Shown in pieces: positions 13,285 through 27,389 of a stretch of 64,000 nucleotides of DNA; position 1 is the stretch's first letter, and each line of letters starts with the position of its first letter. The translations under genes and the position numbers were made by a program. This stretch comes from Himantopus leucocephalus (taxonomy: Eukaryota > Chordata > Aves > Charadriiformes > Recurvirostridae), in contig RSEF01000002.1 in the NCBI GenBank assembly GCA_003993805.1, positions 10,351,463 to 10,415,462 on the forward strand. Reading direction: 5' to 3'. The notes beneath the pieces were generated by a model. That model ran no database searches and was not told the origin of the DNA. It saw only the letters and a list, made by a program, of their open reading frames with translations.

Positions 13285-16200
13285 CTGCAAAACGAAATTA
13301 GGAAAAAAAACAAACAAAAAAGAGATTAGTAATTGTCACTTGTGTTAATAGGGCTCTTTTTCTGCAAAAACAATCTAGCATTTATGGCTAGAGAGCTCTT
13401 CTAAACACTTCAAAATCTGTAGTAGAAAAGAACAATACATTAATTCACCTAATCCTGTTGTGTGTTCTTTTCATCTTGCACTTTATTACAGTGTTTGGCA
13501 AATCGTATGCATCCAGATGCTCTGTGTTGTTACCATGACTACCAGGTCTTTGATTAAACTGGGGGCACATGGTCTCCGCAAGGGCTAAATATAGAACAAT
13601 CATTAGTGAGGACACCTTGGTCAGCTGGAGACATTCTCCATCATTATAACTAGACATAACAGGGAGAGAATGCATACATTTTTGCTTATTTCCGCATAAA
13701 TAAAAGAGGGTCTGATGCTGGGTGATCTTAGAGCGGGTTGTAACAACTGTGTCAGCCAGCAAATCAAATCTTATTGACTTAGGGCATAAAGCTGACCTCA
13801 CATTTGTTTGACCTGCTACGTTACATCTTCATATCAATTTGCACTCTTTGGGCCTTGGGGAGGAGCTTGTCAGTTTGCATGGCAGGTCATCTCAGAAGGG
13901 AGAGTTTATTACTTATTTTCTAAGTAGTAAATAATAATACCAGAGTCAAGGTCAGCAATTCAAGAGTTGGAGGACTGTTTTTCCCGCTATTGACAATGCA
14001 ATCCTTAACCAGGATCTGCAGTTGCCCAAGGTGAGCAATGCCGAGCCACACAAGAGTCAGGGCACCGGTGCGAAAGGTCTAAATACGGTTGACTTTATAC
14101 ACACTTATACAGGCACTCACTTTTGCAATTCTGTCCTTTTACTGTACGTTAAATATATACTAAACATATAAATGTATACTAAATAAATAAATACGTCTCT
14201 TAACTGTTATTTCATTTGGCTTCTACTTAAATCTTTAAGCCACTTGTTCTCCACTAGCTCTCATAAAGCATCCCCTTCCACAGGACAAAGGAGGAACTTC
14301 TTGAATACTTGCTTCACCAACCAAGTTTGTCTGTTCAAAATTATGTTTCCTAGATACCTCTGGCTTCGCACAATTAATTTTTTTTTTTTTTTTACTTATT
14401 CCAAGAAACCATGCGATGTCCTGGGTGGTGCTGCCAGCCTCAGCAGTGGCCATCGCAAGCACACCGCTAGCATCACAGACAAGTAAGCATGACTTACTAC
14501 CCATCATTCTCGAGGGCCAGCCTGCATAGTGGCATCTATTACAGGCTTACATCTTTGGGGGGCTCAGCAGAGAGGCAGATAAACACAATACACATCATCC
14601 TGTAGATATTAAAATAAACTTCTCTGTTATAATTTGAATTCAAAGACTAAATCCTTACACTACTGCATGAACCCCTGAAATAAAGTTACTGCCAGCGTAT
14701 AGAGGTGAAAGCATTGCATTTCTACCTATGAAATGCAGTGATTGATGCCAGATAGATGTGATTCCCTTCTTCCCCTGTGAAATTCACTCCCTTCATTACA
14801 GGACATCATGAGGTTACATCCCAAAATCCTACCTCCTTTTAGGCTTTCAGATACATAAAGGCTCCTCCAGCAAGGTGAGTCTCTGGTGTACTGATATCAG
14901 GGAAGATCTAGTAACACAAGTGAATTCACTAGCATTTATTTTAGTACAGGTGTCCTTCTTAGATCCACCTGTTTCAGATGATGTCAAATAAGTTACCATT
15001 ATCTAATCTACATCCAATCATACCAAAGAGCTCTTGAATCTTATAATGCTGATATTGGAGACGTGGCTAATGCATGGGCCCTAGACTTTATTCCAGCTTT
15101 GGTGAAGTTCTAAAACTTCCAAAGTTCCTTAAAGAAAATGCACTGGAAGACTAAATTTGTCTACGGAGCTGAACCACCAAATAATATATTGCCATTAAAT
15201 ACTGAGCAACTTTTGTCTTCAAATATCCTGACAGTAGGATGTGGAAAATCACGCAGACATATAAAATGAGATCTGAGGCAAGGACTGGTGTTCAAGGTAA
15301 ACACCGTGTTGTCAGCTATGAGAGGCAGAAGCCAGAGCCCAAAATGAACAGAGGCCTTCAGGGGAAAACAGAGAAATGTAGCAGGCTGGAGGGAAAAGAA
15401 ACAGCCAGGGAAGTTTTGAGCAGGACATCTGTTGATGTTCCTGCTTGTGGTACAGAGTCCCCACAGCCTGCTAGAGAGTTTAGAGCTGTCTTAGAGCCAT
15501 TCATGGAGACTGAGGTAAAAGATTTTCTGTGCCAAAAGAGTTGAGGAGTGGGGAGAACAAAAATTGCAGGAGTCTCAAAGAACTCCTTTATTTTCTGAAC
15601 GTCATTTGTTATCTTCTTGTGTCTTTGACCAGACTGAAATATCTCACATCCGCTGTGCCTGTAGCATGTAGTCTTCAAATGCTTGCTGCTGGAAGAGTTC
15701 ATTCATAGGAGCAATCCTTTCCCAAGTAAATCCTCAAAATCAGCAGGTTTGCTTATATAAACAACAACTACTTGTATGAGCAAAGACTTCAGGATCAGAC
15801 ATTTATTATTATTTTAGTTCTTAAGGTCAAAAGTACATGCAGCTCAAAAGTCCTTCTCATCCCTACTATTTCAAACATGTTTAGAAAACACACTGCGAGC
15901 AACCCTCCTAACCACAAAGGAATCCAAGAGAAACATCACTTAATATCTTTCTGAGAAATGCAATGGCTGCTTTCCTCTTAAATATGCAAACCAAATGAAA
16001 TTATTTTAACTTTTTGAGAGGATGACTATGTCTACTTAATATCTCCACTAAAATTTCTGCTGGGGTCAAGCAGAATTATGTTATTCACTTACCAGATGCA
16101 AAGCCTCGCACCAGGGAAAAGAGTAAGAGAGGTGAGCATTCTTCTGAAATCCAAAGCTAAGCCTCAGAGACTGGACAGTGCTTAAAAGTTAGTATTAATT

Positions 16201-17330
16201 TTATTTAACTTCTCTGTTTCTGAGGCCTAGCCAAAAAAAAATAGCAGTATTAACTCTGTGTTCCCTTTATCTATCCAAGGGGTGTGGTAAAAGACCTTGC
16301 ACTGATTTGATGTTCTTAGCCCCGATTTTTGGCTGGATCCCAGAAGCACACAGCTTCACTCAGCAGAGAGGCATATTTGAAGGTAGCAGATTTTTTGGCA
16401 ACTGTTTTTGCTCTGTAGGCCCTGTGTGCCAAGTCGTCCCACCAACATAAGTTAGAACAGGTTTGAGACTGCTCTGAAGGGTTCTAGGTATTACCAAAAT
16501 CAGGTCACAAAATCTCCCATGCCAGCTGTGACCAATGAGTGCTGTAAAAGTCATTACACTGAAACCATTGTGCCAGAAACATTCTCCCACTGGGCTTCTC
16601 ACCCCAGGTCACAGCACAGATCTTGCTTACTTTCAATCTACGTTATGCTCTGCAACACGTGCATGTTTACACTGAAATCATAAAGGGTCTAAGAGACGGA
16701 TCTATCTGTTTCCACTTAAGTCTTGGAAAGGCAATTATCTCTCTAAAATTCAGAAAAAATACAGGACTAATTATATATGACAACACTTTGTTGTGAAGCC
16801 ACTGGCCTCATTTTATGTAATCAACAAAAGGAACCTGGACCTGACCAGATGACAACGGAGATGCAAAAACTGCAGCACATATAACAGCAGAGAAGAGCAT
16901 CTGCCTCTTACCCGCTACCAAATTCCAAAATAACAAGCAAATTGTGGTTCCTGCAAGCTACCGAAACAAAATGGAAGAAGCAATTTCTGTGCTACATCAC
17001 TGCAGAACAAAGTATGGTATGAATGGTTGAGTAACGTCTCCTTGAAAGCACTTGCTTCACCTCTAAGGATACAGGCCCTAGTCCAGCAGGACTTACTTAG
17101 AATAGAAAATATGTTATTTAAGAATAGGATAGATTTGGACACATTTATTCATTGTGACTATTCATATGCTTTAAACTAGAATTCATAGCTTTTGTTCTTG
17201 CCCCAAAGCAACTGCACAAATACTTCAGCTAAGTCCAAAAAGACAGGCAGGATCCTGGTTACCTCTCTACATCTCCCCTGGTTTGTCACACAGACGCAAG
17301 CTGGATGTGCAGGGCCTTCGCCTTCATTAA

Positions 17331-17430
17331 NNNNNNNNNNNNNNNNNNNNNNNNNNNNNNNNNNNNNNNNNNNNNNNNNNNNNNNNNNNNNNNNNNNNNN
17401 NNNNNNNNNNNNNNNNNNNNNNNNNNNNNN
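17331..17430. other. Assembly gap, 100 N
   Basis: Exactly 100 Ns, a conventional placeholder, so the true size is unknown. ORFs drawn across it are artefacts. Confidence 0.99.
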
Positions 17431-20400
17431 AGCACCAGCAATAATCAGCATTTATCAAAAGGCTTTCTTTTATGTTCATATGACAAGATGCTGAATCAAT
17501 ACAAACATGAGGCACATGCAGACTTTCTTTCAAGGAGGTTTACAAGCAAAGAAGGGGGCAAAAAGCCCTTAGAAGACAACTCCTGAAACCAGCCCAATCC
17601 TCTCATCTTCCAACAGGCTGTTCTGTCAAAACAGGTAATTTAGGGTCTTACCACTCAGCATATTAAACAGATCTGAGATTAAACCCAGGTAGACTGGCTG
17701 CCGTGATCTCATGATGATTACTTACTTGATAAATACAGAAATAATACATCCTTCCATCTATTTTCTAAATGACTCTGTAGAGCCACCTGGTCCTTCCCAC
17801 AGTAGTGTTATTTACATTAAAGAATTATCTAGAAAACTCACAAAAAAATCTCATAAAACTTAGAGTTTGAAAGGGAACAGCTACAGGGCAGAGTAGAAGT
17901 GAAGCTGTGTTACTAAGCAGTTTGCAAGGCTTAATACAAAATTTCTAGTATTTAGTGTCTGTCTTCTTTTTTAGGAATCATACATTTCATCCAAAAAGTC
18001 ATCCCAGTACCCCCAAATAAAAATGAACAGTCTAAGCAATCATCAGAAATAAAACTGTACAACAGTTGGCTAAAGTCTGAAAGTAGCAAGAATATATTTT
18101 AATGTAATTAATCATAAAGCACTCAGTAGTTATCTGGGTAAAAGGAATCACTTTTTATTCTGTAACAGCAAAGTATATCTCCAAATAATAGATTCCCTCA
18201 GGATTCTTAACAGACCCAAATTATCTTTATAATCTATTCCCTTTTATACTCTACAGTAAGGCAGTAGAAGTACAGCACAAGTGGCCGGTGGAACAGGAAC
18301 TGCCAGATCCGTTAAAAGGGTTTCCCACAAAGAGTCTCTAAAAAGATATTTGCTGGAAGTAGATTATATAGCCCATTTACCTACTTCTGCTATGAGCAGA
18401 CAAATCCCCAAATGCACATATGAATGTCAAACTGATTGAATAATCCCAAACATTTGACATAATTACATACTCCACCTTTCAAAATGGTCCTGGCACCCTT
18501 AAACGGTAACTCATGCTGTGATGCAAAATACGCAGGTAAAAGATGATTTGCCATTTGGCCTTTAATATCTGTGATTTTTAACCAGGCTCTGAAGTTGACA
18601 AATTAGGAGGGAAAAGAGAATAAAGTAGAAAAGGAAGGCTGCTGCTCTGCATTGGCAAACAGCTCACGTATTTGGTACCCTGTTATCTAACAGTGGCATG
18701 AATGGGAGGGGAAAACCAGTTGAGAAGGAAAATCATAAGCCAGACGTTTTGTTTCCTTCTACTACATGCACATATCGTGAACAGTAGATGACCCACAGTC
18801 ACAACCACACTATCACACATTGATTCTTTGTTGGTCAGTCACCAACAAGCAAATACCATGTTATCTTTACAGAGGAATTATGTCATTCGTATAAATCTTC
18901 CAGTAGAGAAAAGGATAATTGTCTGAATAGAAATACCTCACTGCCATACTTCTTTATAGTTTTCTGTGGAGAATTAAAGCAGGTCACTGTACCTGTTTGC
19001 AGGATTTTCTGTATTTTTGAAGAAAGTTAACATCAAAGACTAAATTTTCACTTAATGAGTCAACATAATTTGCCTTGATCAAAATTCTTTACGATACCTT
19101 TGGTTTTGCTGGGGCTGTACAACCTGAAAACTGATGAATAACTTGAACCCTTCTGTTCAGAAGAAATCCTTCTTTTCCCGTTAGGTGTTGAACTGGCGCT
19201 CCAAAGGGATGAAAAACCCATTCCTGTAACTGAGCACCAACCTCTTGGTAATGTTTCCATTTCTGATATTTCATTCTCCCACGTATTTGTGAATTAGAGC
19301 ACAAGGGGTTACCTCTGCCTGAGGCATGGTTTGTGGGCAGTTAGGTAATGGTCTTTTCATTTTTTTCTATCAGTAGAGACAGACTGGTCAGCAGTACTGT
19401 CCCCAGCCCAACTATTTTAGCAAAGTATTACCACCATACTATTGCTGATAGGCACTCCATAGTAACCAGCCTGGAATTAGATTCTCTACAAAACCACATG
19501 CTATCTGTTCCTTTTGTGTCACTGTAATAAAAAAAACCCACACCAAAATCCATACTGGTATTTTGAACCCTACACTCAGTGAAGCTCAATTGCTTGCAAG
19601 AACCAAACAAATCAATAAAGCCATATAATTTGACGTCTTTTCAACATTCTCACCTTTCAAATTCATTGTGACACTGACCTATTTTTTTTTTCCTTCTGAG
19701 ACAACAGATTCTCTTTTGTCTCTACATTGAATTATCCCTTTATCACTTCCCAAGTAATGTACCTCTAATACAGTCTCATGCCACATGCCAACCTGCTTCC
19801 ACAACCCTCCAAAGACCACTTGCCATTTCTCTTTGTGCCTCTTATAAATTAGGAAAACCATAATGAAATGCTACTAATGAGCATTTCCTGTGCATTGGTT
19901 CAGCTGGCAGCCAAACAACCCACAGCTGTTATCAAACACCTGATTTGGGATGCTCTTACCCACTGCGCCATATTCAGCTGATCAGCCACACGTGTCACGT
20001 GGTCACAACCACAGAAGGTGCACATGGAGACACACTGCAGGGAGGTCTGGGGAGCTCAGGGAGGAGCAGAGACAGGGGGGACACATTTGAGCAGGAAAGA
20101 TGATAAGAAGAAGGGGTCTCTGAATCAACTGACATAAAGAGCATGCGGCAAATGTCTCTATTCCAGAGGAACTAACTTCTGTTTAATTAATATTTGGACA
20201 AAAGGAGCAAGATCTATACCTAGGGGATGCAGGTATGACAGCTGAGTGAAGGGAAGAAACCATTTTTCTTGGAAAGAGGAGGATCCGGACCCAGCAGCGT
20301 AACTGTGGCTGGGTGAAACAACACAGCTGACACTAAGCGATCGATGTCTTGAGAGACCCAATGGGTCAGTGTCTCATCTCAGCCACACCAGTGTGAATAA

Positions 20401-20939
20401 GGAGCTGCTCCACTGCTACCCAGTGTTGTAGGCAATCAAGCATCAGCGACTGGGTATCTCTAGAACCAGGAAGAAATTTTAGTAATTGATTTGGAAGAAG
20501 GAAATAAACTGCTATGTACAAGGGATGGAGAGTGGAAGAACACAAGAGGCAGTGGATCATCAGGAATAGTCTTTGCATGGCTCTGTTTTTCAAACCTTTT
20601 AACAATTCAGTCTCTAAGACTGCAAATTAAATCATTGCAATACAAGCCTGAAGGACCCTCACTCTACAAGCTTCTCCCTGGTGCATAAAGGATGACCAGA
20701 ACAGGTCTCCAGTCCTGCAGTGCTACGAATGGCCTGTCAGCCACACTGGAGAGGCCTCCTTGGAGCAGCAACAATCTCACATCAAGGTGACATCAGGAAT
20801 GGACAACACGTTCATGCCACAGGGACTTGCATTTTAGAAGCGTTTGTAACTCAAGCTCAAGCCAATTGTAATAGGGTCGTGTGCTGCAGGCAACACGCAC
20901 GGTTAATATGTAAATCTCTCTCACAAACATACTAGGGGA

Positions 20940-20995
20940 GTGCTGGGATTAGAAGCCGATTTTCCAGCTACCAAACCAAAGGTCTCTGAACCAGC
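20940..20995 (+). repeat. Possible MIR-like fragment
   Basis: The phrase GCTGGGATTAGAAGCCGATT followed by TTCCAGCTACCAAACCAAAG resembles the CTGGGATT(C)GAACCCAGGTCTTCTGACTCC segment of MIR/CORE-SINEs. Only about 55 bp is recognisable. Confidence 0.28.
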
Positions 20996-22144
20996 TAAGC
21001 CCAGGAGTTACTCCTTCACAAATAGTGTCATTTCTAGTTTGCAAAATAACCATAAATAAAGTGCGATGGCAACATCCACTACAGTAATAGATAGACTGCA
21101 GTGTTGTAAGATAATGCTGTTACTTCATGTTCCACAAAGTGATTATCTATCTCAGTTGTTTCATGATAATAATACTTTATTAAAAGATTTGCTTCCAAAT
21201 TACACTTTTGAGAGCCTTATATGGTGACGATGCCGAAAGGGATTTTCAAGGCCGGCTTTAGGATTTATGACTTGGTGACATGGTGGAGGTAAAGTGGATG
21301 TTCTTTTTGTTACAAACACAGCTCCAGAATCAACTTAGGCTACAGGTATTAACATACAGCTCGTGTGCCAGATCTCGCCCCTAGGAGAGCGTTAATCCAA
21401 TCTGCCAACTGCTGCTGCACTCTAATACAGCTCTGCCCTGCCAAGCAATTACAAAAGCCTCCTTTTGCTCCCGAGCCACCTGTCCCTCACAGCGCTCCAC
21501 TGGCACCAGCAGCACCGGCAAGCACTTGCAGTCACTGGCTTAAAGGACGACTGCTCCATTTTTTACTGGTAAATAAAACGGCAGCTACAAAACACTCGGT
21601 AGGATTTTTGCACCAGCCTTTGTGCACTTGTCGTTGCTCAGGTTATTGGGAGGCATCTGCGATCAAGTTATTAAGAATTACGAGTGGGGGTTATGAATAA
21701 TGAGCTCGTTTTGTTGTTGATCTTGTTTTTAAACTTTTATCAGTATTCACATCAGATGGTATAAACTCCCAGGTTCCCCTCCCACTCCGCAGCAGCCATA
21801 GTGTAAGACTGGATGGAAATTCTCCAAGCACTGCACTTGCCTGTTTTACAGTCTGGTTCAGAAACTTGGAAATGAGAATTAAATTATCGAGTACAAAGTT
21901 AATGTTGCGATTCTAACATACCAAACAACATATCTAAGAAAAGAAGTAAAAGATAAGCAAACAACTTTGTGTTATTATGTAATAAGGATAAGAGTACAAA
22001 AGTAGCCTAAGGCCAAATAAAAGTTTTAGGAGACAACAATTATACCAAACCTAGGAAACATAGAAAACCTTCCAATCCATACAAACACACAAAACATACA
22101 GTTGTGATTCTCTTGCAATATCATATACATGATATTACACAACA

Positions 22145-22350
22145 ATAATATCTGTATTGGGTCAGACCCAAAGTCTATCCAGTTTGCTCTCCTGGCTCAG
22201 ACAGTAGCCCAAAGCCAATCCAGAAAGAAAATCAGAGTTAGCTTATTTATAGTCATCCTTCCGCAAAATACTTCCCCAGGCTCTCACAGTTTGCAGCTTG
22301 GAGCCACTCTCTTTGCAGCTGTCTACCTTGAGGGATGTCCCTGCCAGTGA
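22145..22350 (-). mobile_element. Ancient CR1-type LINE 3' tail
   Basis: The stretch TGTATTGGGTCAGACCCAAA followed by GTCTATCCAGTTTGCTCTCC is the reverse complement of the widespread amniote CR1 terminus (...TGGACCTTTGGTCTGACCCAGTATGGC...). Similarity weakens after about 22215, but the order of short matches (CCCCAGGCTCTCACAGTTTG, GAGGGATGTCCCTGCCAGTG) suggests that the remnant runs to about 22350. Confidence 0.72.
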
Positions 22351-25300
22351 CCTCTCCAGTCATTCTTTACAACCATTTACCCTTTTTGCACCTACAACCG
22401 CATGTAGCAACACCCTCCTCCCAGACAATGGTGCCAAAAGCCTGTTTGGGGTAAGATTCCTCTGACCGATCTTTGGTGTCTATTTTAGCCTCAGATTTAC
22501 ACCCTGGAGTACACTGATTAGGAAGGCAGCCCAGGGCAGCTGACGCAGATGGGGCGTTTACATTGTTCACATCTACATTCCCTTGACTGATGCTCACCTT
22601 CATTGACTTTGCAGTTACAAGTCTGAGGGCTGAAGGGCAGCATGAGAAATCAATGCTTAATAATCAATGCTTTTAATGAAACATCAGATAATGCCTTCTT
22701 TAAAAGCAACATTTCTTGAGCTGGGCAGACTGGATGTGGAAAGATTCTAAAAACCTCTCTTCTGTGAAGTTTACAGTCCGAACGGTGCAGCTTTGTAGCA
22801 ATTACATGAGAACTAAGCCATGAAAATGGGCTGAATGCTTAGTATATCTAATTAATTTATTCGCTTTTAAATAATTCACTTTAGCGGCAGAAATTAGCAA
22901 TTACAAAACCACAGCATATGTTCTTTCTATTAAAATTTAGTCTTAGCATACCAAGATTGCTTTTTCTACTATAGCAGTTGAGAGGGCGAATAATACAAAG
23001 AAGTTAGCACTGTCACTGAGATGATGGTCGTAGGCTCAGGGCACTCTTAGAAGACTCAAAGAAAGGAATCCAAGACAAGAAGGATGAGACCTTCAAAAAG
23101 CATTAGAAAGCAGAAGTTTAAGAGCACTGAAGTGGATGTGAAAGGAGAATGAAAGTATTCAGATATATGCCAGGGACCTGGGTCCACAAACGCTCTCTCT
23201 GTTCAGTGAAAGATTCATTTTCTAGTTCCATATGAGATCAGAAGACTCTGAGCTGTATCTCGATGTACACATGGATCTAATTCACTGGAGGTAACATTTC
23301 TATATTTTGACATAAGGAAAAATAAACTGAAATCACATAGAGGACAGTGGAGCTTTTTGTCTGTCATCCTTGTGATGCTGTGGACATCTTCCAAGGGGTA
23401 AATGGACTGAGGTGATGATGGGCATCTCTTCAGAAAGCGGGGGGAGAGCAAACAGAGCATCCCCTGTTCCTTGCCTGCTGCACAACCCTTCACAGCACCA
23501 CCATCAACAGAATCACTGTACGGATACTCTTCCACTCTTGCACATAAAAGTCTGAGGACTCATGCTTTTAAAAACCCGACTAAAGCCCTATGATTCGTTT
23601 CCCTTTTCAAGAAAGAGCTTTTTTTGAGCAGAGAATAAAAGAGAATAGAAGATTCCCTTTTCAAATCTGGGTCATTAGCTGCCCAAGGAGGAACGTTAAT
23701 TATTGGTTTTAACATAGCCCTGATAAAAACAGAGTTCTGCAGGCAGTTAAAGAGATAAAGGGCACTTGTTCAGGGTAAACACAGAGCCGGACACTCCTTG
23801 CATTTAGGCATGTAACTCAGCTAAAAAGGAGAACATTTGCTTCAGAAGATTTGCATTTCTGAGTACACAATTTCATTGGGGTGCTCTACACAGTAAGATC
23901 TGGTTTTCCAGAAGAGGGCACTAAATATATTTTTTTCCTATTTCGGTGATTAAAAATAAATAAATAAAAGAGACTGGAAATCACAAGAATTAGATTATAA
24001 ACTCCTGCAGGCCGGGACTGCTTCCTATGTTTCTGTATTGACACCAGAATTAAATTCTTTCTGATTTTGCTTTCTAATGCCTTTTAAATCACTGTTGCTT
24101 TCCCATTTTGCATCTTATTCCTAATATATTTCTTTCCTTAACATTTTAAAATAACTATCTCTACTACTTTAAAATAACTGTCTATACTTATGAGAATCCA
24201 GCACAAAATGGGATTTTTGTTGTCCCTAAAAACTTAGGAAGCAAAATTATGCTAAAAACAGGAACTTGCCTCTAATGTAATTCTGAAGCCTCTGCATGTT
24301 GTAAGGAACCTAGTTCTTTATTAAGTTCTAATTTTTTTTAATAATTTTTATATAGCTACATTTAGTTCATTCCTATTAAAGCACAGAATGTTCCCCTGTG
24401 TTTCACTAAGATGGATTCCCATAGGAGTAAAAAAAAAATTGCAATGATTTTACTGCTATCTATCTGGTTTTGACTATCTAGGAGACCTTGTGCAATTACC
24501 TTACCTATGTTTTATTCAAAAATAAAGTGCAGGTTATTTTTAAGATGTTTTGTAAATTTTGTGAGAACATTAATCTCTACCAGTCGGTCTGTTCAAGTTA
24601 GATCATCTATACACTCAGAAAAGGAAGCAGAATGAAAAATCTAATCTTATCCAAGCAAAGAAACACTGGTTATTTTTGCATCATGGTGTTTTGCCTTGAG
24701 TCTTTTTATTTTTCCTTCTCTGTTTGATGAAAATCTCATTTGCTAAAGAAAATATTTACAGAGGAAGACTGCTGATAGCTGATACCGAAACATAATATAC
24801 CTATGTACTCTTGCATGACAGGCTAATTATTTCTGACTTTTGATATTACTCTAGTCTTGCCTGGAACTGTGGGTTTGCTTTTCAGTTTACTGATGTATAT
24901 CTGCGCCTGTGAATAAAAGTAGGATACAGTTTGTTGGCCTCTGCTACATGAGCAAAGCTGTCCAACTTAGTCTGAAATATTATTTTGCACTCAGTCGTGC
25001 CTTTGCGATTTGTATTGAAGTCTCCCAGCTCAAATCAGGAGGCTTAAAGTTTAGTCCTAACTCCATTTATCTACATTATTAGAAGAAGAGCAAGAGTTTA
25101 ATCCTTTGTTTTCAAGAGAAAATAGTTAAAGCTCAGAGGTGGCACAGCAGCTGAAGTCAGCATACTCAGTTTTTAATGCTCTCCATTTCACGCAGTTAGT
25201 ATTTTGTTGCAATAACCAAGCTAAACAAACTCCCTGGAATGGAGAATCAGTAAGAAATTGAGATGGTGCAGTTTTACTGAAACCATTGGTATAGAGGGAG

Positions 25301-27349
25301 CATGCACTGGCAAAACTGGAATATGGGGACTGAGGACAGCAGGAAGACCTACTGGGCAAAGCTTTGCCTCTCAGCTCAGGCAAACACATCCTATCATGGT
25401 TTATGCATCTAGATCATCATTTCATAAGCACCAACTTCCTGCTGAAAACATCCGCCAACAACGGGGAGCAACAGAGCTAAAGGAGTGGGATCCCAGTGTG
25501 GTTTTATTGTTTGCTCCAGGAAAGAGCTGCAGGCCACAAGTGACCGTGGTGGCTACCCACGATAAATGCAGGGTCCCCACCAGTTCCTTCAACACTGAGA
25601 TGATCCCACTCCTTGAGTACCTGCTGAGCGAGTGATGTGGGGGTGAGCACCCATTCCTTGCATTTAACGCATGCAAACACCTTTTTCCATGGACAATACA
25701 CACAGGAAGGCTCCACCCATCCATTCCTCTTTGCTGAGATTCAGTACCTATCATTTTGCCTTCATTAAGAATGGAAAATAAAGAAGAAGTATGCAGATTT
25801 GGGCTATGTCATTTCAATCCACGTTTTTTGTTGCTGCTTCTACCCAGAGTTACAACGCCAGACCCTTAACTAGGAACCCCTTGCCCCATGGCCCAGGAAC
25901 TTAACTACTAAAATGTCCCTGCAGTTCATGTATGTCACTCAATGTATTTGAGTACCTAATCCCATTATACCTTCTTGTTTAAGCTGGAAATTTTTCTGGG
26001 CTGTGCCAAAGCAGAAGGATTGCTGCTAAGAGCAAAGAATAAGGCCACATAAAGGGACACATTTTTTGCTGGAGCTTTGTAGTGATTTGAAAGGAACCAT
26101 GACGCTCCTCCAAAACAAACAAAACAAAGAATAGGTTTGACCTCTTTTCTTCCCCTGTGTTAGTCCAAAATTGGTCCTGAAAGTTACCAATATGAAATTA
26201 GTTTCTGTAGTTTCTCCTTCAAAAGGGAGGTCTAGGATTAAACTTGCAACCAATTATTGCTCCACTGTCCTGTGCCTGCATCCAAAAATTCCTATTCTAA
26301 ACACACAATGTGACAGAAATTGGACAGTGATGACTGCTGAGCAGCAAGAGCAAATATTCCCACCACCTGATAACATGTTTACTCAATTAAAATGGGTATC
26401 CACCCTCCCATAGCAAGAATTTTTAATTTTGTAAGCATGTGCAGCAGAAAAAATACTGTGATCAAAAGGGCTCTGCTGTCAAAGGCACAACTGAGGACAC
26501 CTGAGAAGACAGTGTTTGCGCAACGCTGTAATAGAGTTTTGAAAACCCATAAATCCCTCTAGAGTTGTGTGGCAAACTTCCCTCTCTCTCTGTGCCACTG
26601 CAGATATCAAATATTAATTAGGCCGGACCAATTACTGATACCAACACGCGACAGAAAAACTCGGCACGTCGGTATGTCTGACAGAGATATTGCTACTTCT
26701 GCCTGAGCTGAGATTCATCGGTAGGAAAAATCTCCCGGTTGCTCAGACTTTCTTTATTAGCAGCTTTGGCTGATTTAATGCAAGGTGACCGCGAAGTGCT
26801 GATGCCCTGAGTGAGCTGCACACCTCCAGGTCTGGCAGAGAAGCAAATGGAAGTGTAGAAACGTTTTTGAATCAACCTTCTCTTATCCCTTCGAAAAATC
26901 CTCTTTTGTCTATCGTGTTGCTGTTCAGCCCGCATTGAAAATGGCAGATTAGGGAATTTATTCATGGTGGTTTTGAGATTAAAAAAGATAGGCAGTCTTT
27001 CACAAAGGGTATTTTAAGTAGATCAGATTCATAATTAAAAAAAACCAACACAACACTCTCCTTTAAAAATCACTTTTTGCCTTTAAATTTTGTCAAATAA
27101 TAGCTGCTGCTTCATCTTCAAATCCGAAGTAAACTATCACCCAGAAAATTAACCTCCCCTATGTTCTCAGTATTTTCTTGTTAATACAATCCTTCTGGAC
27201 ACACAAGCCTTAGCTTTTGTTATGTAAATGTAGCCGGAGCACTTCTGTTCTCCTTATCACTACAAATAGGATAAAAAGCACATTGTTAAACAAGGATATT
27301 TACTCTACTGATCTTTGCTGTTGAAATAATATGACTCAAAACAGGACAT

Positions 27350-27389
27350 AAGAAGAAGAGAGAGAAAGAAGAAAGAAGAAAGAGAGAAA
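27350..27389. repeat. 40-bp uninterrupted purine tract (GA/GAA)n
   Basis: All bases from 27350 to 27389 on the plus strand are A or G, mainly AGAAG and AGAGA units. On the DPP6 sense strand this is a pyrimidine tract. Confidence 0.85.

Noticed and set aside
17176..17586. ORFs drawn through the 100-N gap, as also at 28683-29058
   Set aside because: They read through Ns and are artefacts.
24000..24060. ATTATAAACTCCTGCAGGCC... resembling an old SINE/LINE tail phrase
   Set aside because: Only one short phrase matches; too little to call a repeat.
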